Source of the DNA: a virus
Reading direction: 5' to 3' (one strand)
DNA: 20,507 nt
IMG/VR virus record: IMGVR_UViG_3300007734_000441
Coordinates: 1 to 20,507 of that record
Position 1 is the stretch's first letter; every line of letters begins with the position of its first letter. A program made the position numbers and the translations under genes. The notes beneath the pieces were generated by a model that worked only from the letters and a program-made list of their open reading frames with translations, did not search any database and had not been told where the DNA came from. This document shows, one piece after another, positions 13,230-20,274 of this stretch.

Positions 13230-13634
13230 CTATTTTTTAGAGAATGCTTTTAGTTCTACATCAAGTTCCTTAGCCAATTCTTCTACCCTTTTTTCTATTT
13301 GTGATTGAACATAAGAATCAATCATCATTTGAAGTTCTACATCATTTGCAGCAACTTCTGAATATCTTCTTGGTCCGTATTTGGCTGATGTTCCCTTTCC
13401 TTCATGTACAAAATAACCATATTCTGCGCCAGGCGGTGCATAGTTTAATGCTAACACAACCTTCCCTTCAGAATTTTCTTTTAACATTTTACTTACATCA
13501 TTGTAATTTCTTACAGTTCTTTCCAAATTACCTGTTATGTAAGCTCTTTTAAAATACTGACCATTGGTCATATAAACTGCTGCTAAATCAGCGTATTTAA
13601 AAGCAATATCTTTGAGTGTTGGAGTAGTAGCCAT
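13230..13634 (-). CDS. HK97 gp10-like tail completion protein
   Basis: I start this gene at ATG 13634-13632, which overlaps the TAA of the preceding gene (TAATG); a TTG two codons earlier is less likely. The resulting protein has 134 residues. Residues 65-91 contain NYAPPGAEYGYFVHEGK and KYGPRRY, the YA.yvHeG...R.yGpR.y signature of the HK97 gp10/tail completion family, followed by a long C-terminal helix. The family sits at the head-tail junction and helps complete the tail. The position, just after the probable tail terminator, agrees. Confidence 0.75.
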   Translation of the reverse strand: MATTPTLKDIAFKYADLAAVYMTNGQYFKRAYITGNLERTVRNYNDVSKMLKENSEGKVVLALNYAPPGAEYGYFVHEGKGTSAKYGPRRYSEVAANDVELQMMIDSYVQSQIEKRVEELAKELDVELKAFSKK

Positions 13635-14194
13635 TAGCAATCAGTTTGTACACCTTTAATATCCAATGTAGTTCCTAAAAGATTAGGATATAAACAAATA
13701 TCTTGCTGATTGAATACTTCTAAATCAAATGTACAAACCCAACCTGCTAAAGCGTTAGGAAATTCGTCCTTAAATGGTTTTGCATTTGGGTTTGTTATAA
13801 TATCAAATGCTTCAGTTCCACGTTGTGTAAATGAAAGTAAATCATTTAGAATTGAAAATGTGTTTGCATGAATATCTACAGTATCATCAGTTCCAAAAAA
13901 AGGAATAGTTTGAGAGTTAGAACTACCAATACTTTCGTTATTTTTTAACTTAACTTTATCTGCAATAGTAAGTTGGACTGTATAATGAAGAACTTTTTCC
14001 TGAAATCTAGCATTAGTAATTATTACATTACCTAATGGATATTGAGGAAATTCATCCGGGTCTACATCAAAATCACCACCATAAGTTACATTAGCAATGC
14101 TAGGATGGTTTGTCATTATTGTTTTGAAATAGTTTAATACGTTATAATATAAAACGTAATTAGTTCCAATATTATTTACTATTTGTGCTCCCAT
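13634..14194 (-). CDS. Probable tail terminator / neck protein
   Basis: 186 residues, alpha/beta, with an N-terminal helix (YVLYYNVLNYFKTIMTNHP) followed by strands (NVTYGGDFDVDPDEFPQYPLGNVIITNARF) and later VLHYTVQLTIADKV. This helix-then-sheet order, with a polar DPDEFP loop, is typical of tail terminator/neck proteins that cap the tail tube. It stands between the head-tail connector and the gp10-like protein, where a tail terminator is expected. The identification rests on fold pattern and position, not on a recognised signature. Confidence 0.6.
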   Translation of the reverse strand: MGAQIVNNIGTNYVLYYNVLNYFKTIMTNHPSIANVTYGGDFDVDPDEFPQYPLGNVIITNARFQEKVLHYTVQLTIADKVKLKNNESIGSSNSQTIPFFGTDDTVDIHANTFSILNDLLSFTQRGTEAFDIITNPNAKPFKDEFPNALAGWVCTFDLEVFNQQDICLYPNLLGTTLDIKGVQTDC

Positions 14195-14198
14195 TATA

Positions 14199-14717
14199 TT
14201 ATAAATTTATTCCACCAAAATAAGCATTACCCATATCAGGATAAATCTGAGTTTGATTACCAACTGATTGATAATACTGAGGTATCTGATTTGAATATGA
14301 TATTAGATAGTTTTGCATTCTTGTTGCGTAATAATCTGCATTGTTCATAGCTTTTTGAAGAAGATAATCTACTTCATTTTTGCTTATTGATTTAGCCGTT
14401 TCAGTTTCATGCTTTACCGCACCTTCAGATTTAAATTGAACTCCACTAAAAGGAAGATACTCAACGCAAGCGTACCAAATTAATGTAGGCTTGATATGGT
14501 CTTTCATTAGGTCTTGATAATAAGAATCTAATTGATTGAACGTACCAGCTTCAATTCTAGCTTGTAGAAAATCAAAAAGTACAGTACCTAATAAGTTTAA
14601 TATGTACTTATCTTGCGCTGTTCTTACAAAATTTAATAACCTATCCGCATCAATAGAACCCTGTAATGGAGTGTTCTTTATAATATCGTTGCGTGTTATG
14701 AATAGTGCGTATGCCAT
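14199..14717 (-). CDS. Head-tail connector/adaptor (gp6-like)
   Basis: 172 residues, mainly helical. Residues 5-65 follow the connector pattern FITRNDIIKNTPLQGSIDAD, RLLNFVRTAQDKYILNLLG, FDFLQARIE: a start strand, then helices that pack against the portal ring. Residues 68-100 continue with helices (YYQDLMKDHIKPTLIWYACVEYLPF). I recall this as DUF6712-like, a common Bacteroidota phage neck family. It starts three bases after the portal stop, the normal place for a gp6-type adaptor. The C-terminus is Gln/Tyr-rich. Confidence 0.7.
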   Translation of the reverse strand: MAYALFITRNDIIKNTPLQGSIDADRLLNFVRTAQDKYILNLLGTVLFDFLQARIEAGTFNQLDSYYQDLMKDHIKPTLIWYACVEYLPFSGVQFKSEGAVKHETETAKSISKNEVDYLLQKAMNNADYYATRMQNYLISYSNQIPQYYQSVGNQTQIYPDMGNAYFGGINL

Positions 14718-14720
14718 ATC

Positions 14721-16013
14721 TTATAATGATTTATATGTTTCAAAGTTTTTACTAAAATTAGGATTACTTCTACTATAATCAGCTAATGTTTCAGTTTCTA
14801 TATTTGTGTCAACTGCTGATGGATTTTTTTCTATCTCAGCAGGATTCTGTCCATCTTCATTAATTTGTTCTTGTACTTGCTCAGTTGTTTGTCCTGTTTC
14901 TTCAGCAGTTTGTGAAAGAATTACTAATGGAGTAATTTGTTCAAAATACAATTGTGAATCAGGGTATCCACCTTTATCAAATGCTTCAGCTAAGAAATTA
15001 ATAATAAGATTTTGGAATGGATTAATTGTCATTGTTTGAAGAATTGAATAAGCTGTTTTCATTTCTTCTGATTGTGAACTAAATCCGTTAGCTACAGTTC
15101 TAATACCTAACAATAATGGAGATGTAATTCTGTGTCCAACTAAGATTCTATCCTGTGCATATTCTGCAACATATCTTACTTTATCATGTAGATTATCAGT
15201 AGATATTACATCAATTGTAGGTTTTCTTTCAGGATCATCGTTAAATGTTACAATGAATCTTCCAGCATTTCTAGTGCCTGTAAATTTAGCTTCAATCAAA
15301 TCTTCAATTGTATCTCTTTCTTCAGGAGCTGGAATACCATTGTTCATATTCAACATTACAACAGGTAAGAAACCATTCTCAATGTTGTTTAGATGTAAGT
15401 TAGATAATTCAGCCTCTACAAAAGAGAATTGTAAAGCAGGAATCCAATCAGGCAATGCGTAATAGTATTTGCCTGGCGAATAGTTTTTAATCCATAGGAT
15501 TTCCATTTTATCTGACGAAGTACCGAACGCAGGTATTTTTTTCTTATATCTCTGTGCTTTATAGTCACTCCAATCTGAGCAATAATAGAAGTTTTCAATT
15601 TTCGGTTTATCATATAGTTTTTCAGCTCTAAAGTTTTGTGCTGGAGCATGATACATTTTAATTATCTTTGTGTGAGAATCATCCCAATATACTTGAATAA
15701 CTGCGTTACCAAATAGTTTTAAATCAAATGCTACTCTCTTTATTTCCTCTTGTGGAATAATCTTACCTAATGTTTCAGCAAATCCTTCATTCTTTGTGAA
15801 AAGGCCTTTACCATAAATCATATCAGCAATACCTTCTATACAAGCTGCATTTGTTGTTGAGTTGTTGTATGCTTCTATTACATTCTGAAAGAAATCATCA
15901 GGTCCGATAATACCAACAGGCACCCATTGGTAGCGTGTTTTGGTATCTTCAGTAATAACTGGGATTTCTTGCTGAGCAAGATTTACAACACTTAAATTTT
16001 GATTTAACTTCAT
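14721..16013 (-). CDS. Portal protein
   Basis: 430 residues, beginning with a flexible N-terminus (residues 1-30) and then WVPVGIIGPDDFFQNVIEAY, NSTTNAACIEGIADMIYGKGLF (about 51-72), the usual portal entry with a helix followed by a Gly-rich turn. The wing and stem regions follow (IKRVAFDLKLFGNAVIQVYW, LPDWIPALQFSFVEAELSNL, ISPLLLGIRTVANGFSSQSEEM). The C-terminal 60 residues are Gln/Glu/Asn-rich and disordered. Portals form the 12-subunit ring through which DNA enters the head. Two bases separate its start from the stop of the 124-residue gene. It lies after, not before, the capsid gene. Confidence 0.85.
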   Translation of the reverse strand: MKLNQNLSVVNLAQQEIPVITEDTKTRYQWVPVGIIGPDDFFQNVIEAYNNSTTNAACIEGIADMIYGKGLFTKNEGFAETLGKIIPQEEIKRVAFDLKLFGNAVIQVYWDDSHTKIIKMYHAPAQNFRAEKLYDKPKIENFYYCSDWSDYKAQRYKKKIPAFGTSSDKMEILWIKNYSPGKYYYALPDWIPALQFSFVEAELSNLHLNNIENGFLPVVMLNMNNGIPAPEERDTIEDLIEAKFTGTRNAGRFIVTFNDDPERKPTIDVISTDNLHDKVRYVAEYAQDRILVGHRITSPLLLGIRTVANGFSSQSEEMKTAYSILQTMTINPFQNLIINFLAEAFDKGGYPDSQLYFEQITPLVILSQTAEETGQTTEQVQEQINEDGQNPAEIEKNPSAVDTNIETETLADYSRSNPNFSKNFETYKSL

Positions 16014-16014
16014 A

Positions 16015-16389
16015 TTATTCTAAAATTATATATTCGTTATCAGTTACATTACTTACATAAACATCTTCCAATGGAATTTGGTTTACATATCCATAATTAA
16101 CAATTGATTGAGATGTAAATACTGAAATACTACCATGCCATATAGAACAAGTTGTATCACTTAAATAAGCTCTATATTGGTCACCAACACTAGCTGATAC
16201 CAATGTAGGAACTTGAGATGCTGTAAATTGTAATTTAGATTCATACGGGTCATATGTGTAATTTGACAATGATGCGGATGAATTAACCAATGTTAGCATG
16301 TCTTGCATATGCAAAGTAAGATTAGAACTTCCAGTAGGTTGTACTCTGAATGTCCATAGGTTACTTCCTGATGAATAGAATGTAAGCAT
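16015..16389 (-). CDS. Small beta-rich structural protein, 124 aa
   Basis: Beta-structured protein with alternating hydrophobic and Ser/Thr residues: SNLWTFRVQPTGSSNLTLHM (9-28), YDPYESKLQFTASQ and VGDQYRAYLSDTT. No membrane span or catalytic motif. Proteins of this size and build (sNlWtf..., beta sandwich) sit near portal genes in Bacteroidota phages, in my recollection, with no known role; a head decoration or neck accessory role is possible. It is the first gene of the neck/tail block: a terminator lies before it, then an AATTGTTAAA copy 21 bases upstream of the ATG. Confidence 0.6.
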   Translation of the reverse strand: MLTFYSSGSNLWTFRVQPTGSSNLTLHMQDMLTLVNSSASLSNYTYDPYESKLQFTASQVPTLVSASVGDQYRAYLSDTTCSIWHGSISVFTSQSIVNYGYVNQIPLEDVYVSNVTDNEYIILE

Positions 16390-16410
16390 TATCTCGTCTT
16401 TAGTTTATAT

Positions 16411-16420
16411 TTTAACAATT
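16411..16420 (-). promoter_or_regulatory. AATTGTTAAA element before the neck/tail block
   Basis: Minus-strand AATTGTTAAA followed by ATATAAAC; 21 bases before the ATG of the 124-residue gene and downstream of the terminator at 16447-16475. Terminator then element then gene is the order expected of a new transcription unit. Confidence 0.45.
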
Positions 16421-16446
16421 TTCACAACAATAATAGTGATTAGCAT

Positions 16447-16475
16447 AAAAAAAGGGTGACTTTATAGCCACCCTT
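16447..16475 (-). terminator. Strong rho-independent terminator after the tail tube gene
   Basis: On the minus strand AAGGGTGGCT pairs with AGTCACCCTT over ten positions (one G-U) around ATAA, followed by seven T. It lies 27 bases past the tail tube stop codon and separates the high-expression capsid/tube block from the portal block. Confidence 0.88.
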
Positions 16476-16501
16476 AATTATTTTCTTCTATACTGAATAG
16501 A

Positions 16502-17053
16502 TTAGCTTCCTTTTACAATTGTTGGAGGATTTGTTACCGCTCCAAATGGAGAACCATATGTTGAACCAGATACGAAAGGTGCTGGGAACTGCTCTTGTCC
16601 AGTGAAGGTAACTGAATAACCATAAAGGTCACCCAATGCTGCACCAGTCTGAATAGTACCACCTGTTACATCTGCTCCCTCTCTTTGTCCCACCAATAGA
16701 GTATCACCTGCCATTGTGTGGATGAAGATTTGAGGACGACCATAAGCCATCAACTTTAATTGTGTAGTCATTTCGTTAGTAAGTTTCTTCAAGTTAAGAA
16801 CTAATTCTTGAGAGAAGAAAGTTGTACCATTATCACGAGATGAGTTTACAGTTTCAGTATAGCTAGAATTTCCTTTAAGGTCATACTCATACACTGTTAA
16901 GCCAGTTGGAAGTGATTCTAAAAGAGCATCACCATTTGAAGTTGATGATTGTGCACCAAAAGAACCAGTATAGTTGCAGAAATAAACTGCTGCTATACCA
17001 CCAACCGAATCTTTACAAGGTTCAAGTCTACCTGCTGATAAATTACAAGCCAT
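16502..17053 (-). CDS. Probable major tail tube protein
   Basis: 183 residues, beginning MACNLSAGRLEPCKDSVGG, which I recognise as a conserved start in Bacteroidota phages. Later come VYEYDLKGNSSYTETVNSSR, then KKLTNEMTTQLKLMAYGRPQIF and EGADVTGGTIQTGAALGDLYGYSVTFTGQEQFPAPFV. The last stretch (Thr/Gly turns, gD..G...tftG.E..PA) is typical of tail tube folds. It follows the capsid gene and precedes a strong terminator, so it should be made in quantity, as a tube protein must be. I cannot exclude a head decoration role. There are three Cys near the N-terminus. Confidence 0.6.
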   Translation of the reverse strand: MACNLSAGRLEPCKDSVGGIAAVYFCNYTGSFGAQSSTSNGDALLESLPTGLTVYEYDLKGNSSYTETVNSSRDNGTTFFSQELVLNLKKLTNEMTTQLKLMAYGRPQIFIHTMAGDTLLVGQREGADVTGGTIQTGAALGDLYGYSVTFTGQEQFPAPFVSGSTYGSPFGAVTNPPTIVKGS

Positions 17054-17098
17054 AGTTTTTTAGTTTTTTAAGTTAATTTTAGTTGTTTAATATATTAA

Positions 17099-17136
17099 GA
17101 GTGAGAGAGGGAATTTCACCCTCTCATTATTCACTC
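17099..17136 (-). terminator. Long hairpin between capsid and tube genes (leaky terminator or mRNA stabiliser)
   Basis: GAGTGA-GAGAGGG (17099-17111) pairs with CCCTCTC (17119-17125) and, after a five-base bulge, TCACTC (17131-17136): 13 pairs around a seven-base loop. On the minus strand it is followed by TTAATATATT, a weak T tail, so complete termination is doubtful. It may reduce read-through from capsid to tube, or protect the capsid mRNA end. Confidence 0.55.
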
Positions 17137-17144
17137 AAAGTATA

Positions 17145-18098
17145 TTAATAGTTCTTATGGATAGCGATGTCATTACCGATACCATATTGAGTACCAGCTG
17201 TGTATCTCATCACGATTCTGTAGTTCTGAGAACCATCTAAGTTAGCCATGTCAAGTACTCTTACTTCGTTATGGTCACTCAATAAACCAGTTCCGAAGAA
17301 CAAGTTAGATTTTTGAGCTACTACCATAGCAGAAGAAGCAAGACCAGGACAGAATGCTAATTCAATACCATTGAAGTTCAATGGCTTCTCACCAACGTTC
17401 ATTTGGTTGTTGAATCCGTTTGCACCTTGTGCTCCACCAGCTAATGCTTGTTGATAAGCCTTAACTACGTTAGTAGGTACATAGATTAACAAGTCTTCCT
17501 TACCATAAACAGTTGCTGGAACTGCATCTACTAATGCATTTAACGCAGTTAATACGTTTGCAGAAGTGATAGAACCAGAAACTGAAGAAGTTACAGGAGC
17601 GTTAGTACCACCAGCTACAACTGAAGAAGATAATGCAGTGTAGATACCACCGAATTGTCCGTTAGTTGCAGAGTTACCTCTCCAAATTGATTCTTCAGTA
17701 GCTTGTGCTACTTTACCAGCTACATAGCTGATTAAGAAATCGTTGAAATCCTTTGGAATTTCATCAAATGCGCTATAGCCCAATTGTAATGCTTCCCAAG
17801 AATCAACGAACTCTTGCTTACATAATTCAAGGTTTACTTGAAGTTCTTTTGGTTCTAAGATTCTTTCAGAAAGAGCCACAGTACCAGAAGTTGTGAAATC
17901 ACAAGATGCATCGTTTACAATTGAATCAACTGCAATTCTTTGGATTACACTTTTGAACTTCACATTCGGCATGATTGTGATGTATTGATTATCCAAAGTT
18001 TTAGCTGATAACAATGCTGCTGCGATGTACTTACCTGCGAACTCACCAGCGTAGGTTGTAGTAACGCTAGGCTGTGCAAAGTTTTGTTGTTTTCTCAT
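17145..18098 (-). CDS. Major capsid protein (HK97 fold)
   Basis: 317 residues. The N-terminus begins with VTTTYAGEFAGKYIAAALLSAKTLD (11-36), which I recognise from capsid proteins of Bacteroidota phages. The body contains KFKSVIQRIAVDSIVNDASCDF, SERILEPKELQVNLELCKQEF, EESIWRG (P-domain-like spine helix and following loop), and later VYGKEDLLIYVPTNVVKAYQQAL and FNGIELAFCPGLASSAMV. The C-terminal strand GTQYGIGNDIAIHKN is typical of the HK97 fold. There is no separate long N-terminal delta domain, in keeping with the scaffold-like gene just upstream. It is transcribed with that gene (17-base spacing) and is probably the most abundant virion protein. Confidence 0.88.
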   Translation of the reverse strand: MRKQQNFAQPSVTTTYAGEFAGKYIAAALLSAKTLDNQYITIMPNVKFKSVIQRIAVDSIVNDASCDFTTSGTVALSERILEPKELQVNLELCKQEFVDSWEALQLGYSAFDEIPKDFNDFLISYVAGKVAQATEESIWRGNSATNGQFGGIYTALSSSVVAGGTNAPVTSSVSGSITSANVLTALNALVDAVPATVYGKEDLLIYVPTNVVKAYQQALAGGAQGANGFNNQMNVGEKPLNFNGIELAFCPGLASSAMVVAQKSNLFFGTGLLSDHNEVRVLDMANLDGSQNYRIVMRYTAGTQYGIGNDIAIHKNY

Positions 18099-18115
18099 TG
18101 TTAATAAGTTTTTAT

Positions 18116-18820
18116 TTATTTATAAAGTCTTGATAAAACAGCTGATTGATAATTAATCAATTTGTTTGTTTTACCCAATTTTATGTTTGATTTTTGTGCG
18201 TTTTCATCAATTGGTGCACCATCCAATTTAGGAAGTTCTTCTTCCTCATCTTCTTCAGAAGGGTCTACAGCTGCCATCTTCTCTGCCTTATCGCCAGGTA
18301 ATGGTTCTGCTTTTACTTCTTCAGCTTTCTTTCCTTCTTCTACAACTTCTTCTTTTACCATTTGGTTGTATTTCTTTTCCAATTCTTCAATACGATATTG
18401 TAGTTTTTGTACTACTGATTTCATATCTTCATCTTCAGGAAGAGGATTTGCGGTTTCTTCAGTTGCTACTTCTTCATCATCACCCATGTCACCACCAGCG
18501 ATTGATTCCATTTCAACAGCTTCATCAGCTGCTGGAGTTTCAACTTCTACGTTTTCTCTTTCAACGATTTTACCGTCTTTAGTTTCTAATTTGATTCTTA
18601 CGTCATTACCTTCAGAATCTTTTAGTACAACTTCGTGCTCACCATCTGGTGCCGGAGTTTTAGTACCATCTTCTGATACAACATCTACAGATTCACCCAA
18701 ATCAAAGGTTGGAGATTCTAAGATTGTTCCATCAGCTAATTTTGCGTATGTCAATTCTACTTCTTCCTTAACCAATGCTAAGTTTTGTAAAATCTTCTTT
18801 AATACTAATGTTGCATTCAT
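18116..18820 (-). CDS. Acidic scaffold-like head protein
   Basis: 234 residues, very acidic. Residues 20-95 form a small beta module (YAKLADGTILES, PDGEHEVVLKDSEGN, IKLETKDGKIVE), a lysine/glycine pattern I know from proteins next to capsid genes in many uncultured phages. Residues 100-130 are disordered, 131-160 form a coiled coil (KSVVQKLQYRIEELEKKYNQ), and 185-200 are a run of acidic residues. The C-terminus (LINYQSAVLSRLYK) is a basic helix of the kind scaffolds use to bind capsid. The order coiled coil, acidic linker, basic helix suggests an internal scaffold cleaved by the protease at 5632-7017. The first gene of the capsid block, it stands behind an AATTGTTAAA copy. Confidence 0.65.
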   Translation of the reverse strand: MNATLVLKKILQNLALVKEEVELTYAKLADGTILESPTFDLGESVDVVSEDGTKTPAPDGEHEVVLKDSEGNDVRIKLETKDGKIVERENVEVETPAADEAVEMESIAGGDMGDDEEVATEETANPLPEDEDMKSVVQKLQYRIEELEKKYNQMVKEEVVEEGKKAEEVKAEPLPGDKAEKMAAVDPSEEDEEEELPKLDGAPIDENAQKSNIKLGKTNKLINYQSAVLSRLYK

Positions 18821-18838
18821 AGTTTTTGTATTTAGTTA

Positions 18839-18863
18839 TTTAACAATTATATATAAAAATATA
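18839..18863 (-). promoter_or_regulatory. AATTGTTAAA element before the capsid block
   Basis: AATTGTTAAA at 18848-18839 (minus strand), ending 18 bases before the scaffold ATG. It matches the copy at 1377-1401 in 24 of 25 bases including the flanking TATATTTTTATATA. The gap 18821-18871 holds nothing else. Confidence 0.5.
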
Positions 18864-18871
18864 GTAATTTT

Positions 18872-19942
18872 TTATGGGTTATATTGTGGGTATGGTTCAA
18901 ATGTTCCCACAATCATTGAAGCTGGTGGAGTAAAAGATGAACCAGTATATTTTGCTGCTCCATTATAAAATCTGAAGTCTTGTACAAATAATCCACTACC
19001 AGTGGCATAATTTGTATTATTCATATTGTTTATTGTAGATCCTGTAAATGGATTTGGATTACCTAATAATTGTACAGTAGTTGCTGCAGCTATACCTATT
19101 TGATTTGTTATACTTCCGCTACCAACCTTAACACCGTTTATGTACATATTAACTACACCAACAGATGCTGATGGATAACATGTAATTGCTGTATGTTGCC
19201 ATACATAAGGAGTTATTAAGCTGCTTGTTGTAGAGTTTATCCTAAAATCAGGGTTTCCAGCATGCAACGCAGAATCATAATAAAATGCAGGACTTCCACT
19301 AACCAATGTTATAGGTGGTGGTGAACCAGCATTTTCTAATCTAGATGCAAATCCTGTATATGCTATAAAAGATGAACCAGTTGGGTTAGTTGCTGTTGTA
19401 TATTTGTTAATCCAAGGTTTATTTGGAGAACCATACCATACAGATTGTGATGGAGATGATAATCCACCAGAACCAATAAGAGAAGCAGTTACATCGTATG
19501 CAAACCAAGCTTCTATAGTCCAAGGTGTATCCTTACTTAAATTAAAATCAGTACCTAATGAAGATGAAAGTTGATTTGAAATTAGTGCCATATTTCCACT
19601 AACAATCAATGATGTTTCATATCCATTAGCAATAAAATTAGTTAAAGAATTAGGTCCAACAAATCCTACTGAACCTGTTGGTGTAATTGTATGAGATACA
19701 TAAGCAGGTTCATATTTTGCAGTATTTTCATTAAAAACAGCATTTCCCTTTAGATAGCCGGATATATCATCAAATTCATTTATTTGATTAAATACATTTA
19801 CATATCCTTGTCTAAAGATAGCTCCAGGTATAGCTAAAACCAATGAACCTGAAAAAGGGTCTGGTCTTCCGAAAGGTACGAAAGGTCTACCAGCTGGCTT
19901 ATTCAAACGGCAATTGGTTACGTTATAGTTTAAATTGTACAT
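18872..19942 (-). CDS. LamG-fold (concanavalin A-like) lectin structural protein
   Basis: 356 residues. Residues 138-152 (DTPWTIEAWFAYDVT), 248-255 (WQHTAITC), 266-276 (MYINGVKVGSG) and 320-346 (QDFRFYNGAAKYTGSSF, then PPASM) are the usual strand signatures of a laminin G-like jelly-roll, a fold that binds carbohydrates. Phages carry such domains on virion proteins that touch the host surface. The N-terminal 60 residues look like an attachment segment (GRPFVPFGRPDPFSGSLVL). Its start lies three bases after the stop of the spike-base-like gene, so the two are probably one unit: a base plus a sugar-binding spike. Confidence 0.8.
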   Translation of the reverse strand: MYNLNYNVTNCRLNKPAGRPFVPFGRPDPFSGSLVLAIPGAIFRQGYVNVFNQINEFDDISGYLKGNAVFNENTAKYEPAYVSHTITPTGSVGFVGPNSLTNFIANGYETSLIVSGNMALISNQLSSSLGTDFNLSKDTPWTIEAWFAYDVTASLIGSGGLSSPSQSVWYGSPNKPWINKYTTATNPTGSSFIAYTGFASRLENAGSPPPITLVSGSPAFYYDSALHAGNPDFRINSTTSSLITPYVWQHTAITCYPSASVGVVNMYINGVKVGSGSITNQIGIAAATTVQLLGNPNPFTGSTINNMNNTNYATGSGLFVQDFRFYNGAAKYTGSSFTPPASMIVGTFEPYPQYNP

Positions 19943-19945
19943 ATA

Positions 19946-20227
19946 TTATTTTAATGCTACTATGTTACCAGCAGTTGATGATGCAGATACCGCTGTAATA
20001 ATACCAGGGATAAATCCACTAGCAGATACTAAAGTGAATACTGATTGGTCATAAGTTTTAACAACTAATGTTCCAATTTCACCAACATATAATCCGCCAG
20101 CCACAAATCCAAATTGAGGTGCGTTAGCAGATGCAGATGCAAATGCAGAACCTGAAATTGGAATTACTGGTACTCCACCAACGAATTGTGGGTTAGTAAT
20201 ATACGAATTTTGAGTTTCTAATTTCAT
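19946..20227 (-). CDS. Head spike base-like small structural protein, 93 aa
   Basis: Residues 39-93 (FGFVAGGLYVGEIGTLVVKT, SVFTLVSASGFIPGIITAVSASST, NIVAL) follow the pattern GLYVG..G.v.v....tf..v..G.ilP..v..V.a..TTA..IvAL that I know from the spike base family typified by Rcc01079 of the Rhodobacter gene transfer agent, which anchors fibre spikes on the capsid. The length (93) is near the family's usual 90-130, and the first 38 residues are Ser/Ala-rich and probably flexible. It sits directly before the LamG protein. The match is by pattern only, so a general decoration protein is the alternative. Confidence 0.6.
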   Translation of the reverse strand: MKLETQNSYITNPQFVGGVPVIPISGSAFASASANAPQFGFVAGGLYVGEIGTLVVKTYDQSVFTLVSASGFIPGIITAVSASSTAGNIVALK

Positions 20228-20245
20228 ATTGAGTTATTTTTATTA

Positions 20246-20255
20246 TTTAACAATT
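20246..20255 (-). promoter_or_regulatory. AATTGTTAAA element before the spike block
   Basis: AATTGTTAAA ending 18 bases before the ATG of the 93-residue gene, the same spacing as the capsid-block copy. It lies in the 47-base gap after the stop of the glycine-rich protein. Confidence 0.45.
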
Positions 20256-20274
20256 ATGTTTTGAGATTTATTGA

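Noticed and set aside
13635-13640. TTG start two codons upstream in the gp10-like gene
   Set aside because: The ATG at 13634 forms a TAATG overlap with the previous stop, as at two other junctions here, and is the better start.
413-18116. Stop-codon recoding, as in some crAss-like phages
   Set aside because: TAA and TAG both end real genes (TAG at 5325 and 5632) just where neighbours begin, and no gene is broken by in-frame TAG or TGA; the standard code explains everything.
18116-18123. TATAAATA on the minus strand upstream of the capsid gene, identical to the T4 late promoter
   Set aside because: It lies in the end of the scaffold gene, and this A/T-only 8-mer is expected several times by chance in 20 kb; no similar placement at other blocks.
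18162-18968. 268-residue plus-strand ORF opposite the scaffold and LamG genes
   Set aside because: Ser/Thr/Phe-rich antisense shadow of an acidic, Glu-rich gene; no ribosome site, no family, and the minus-strand gene is clearly real.
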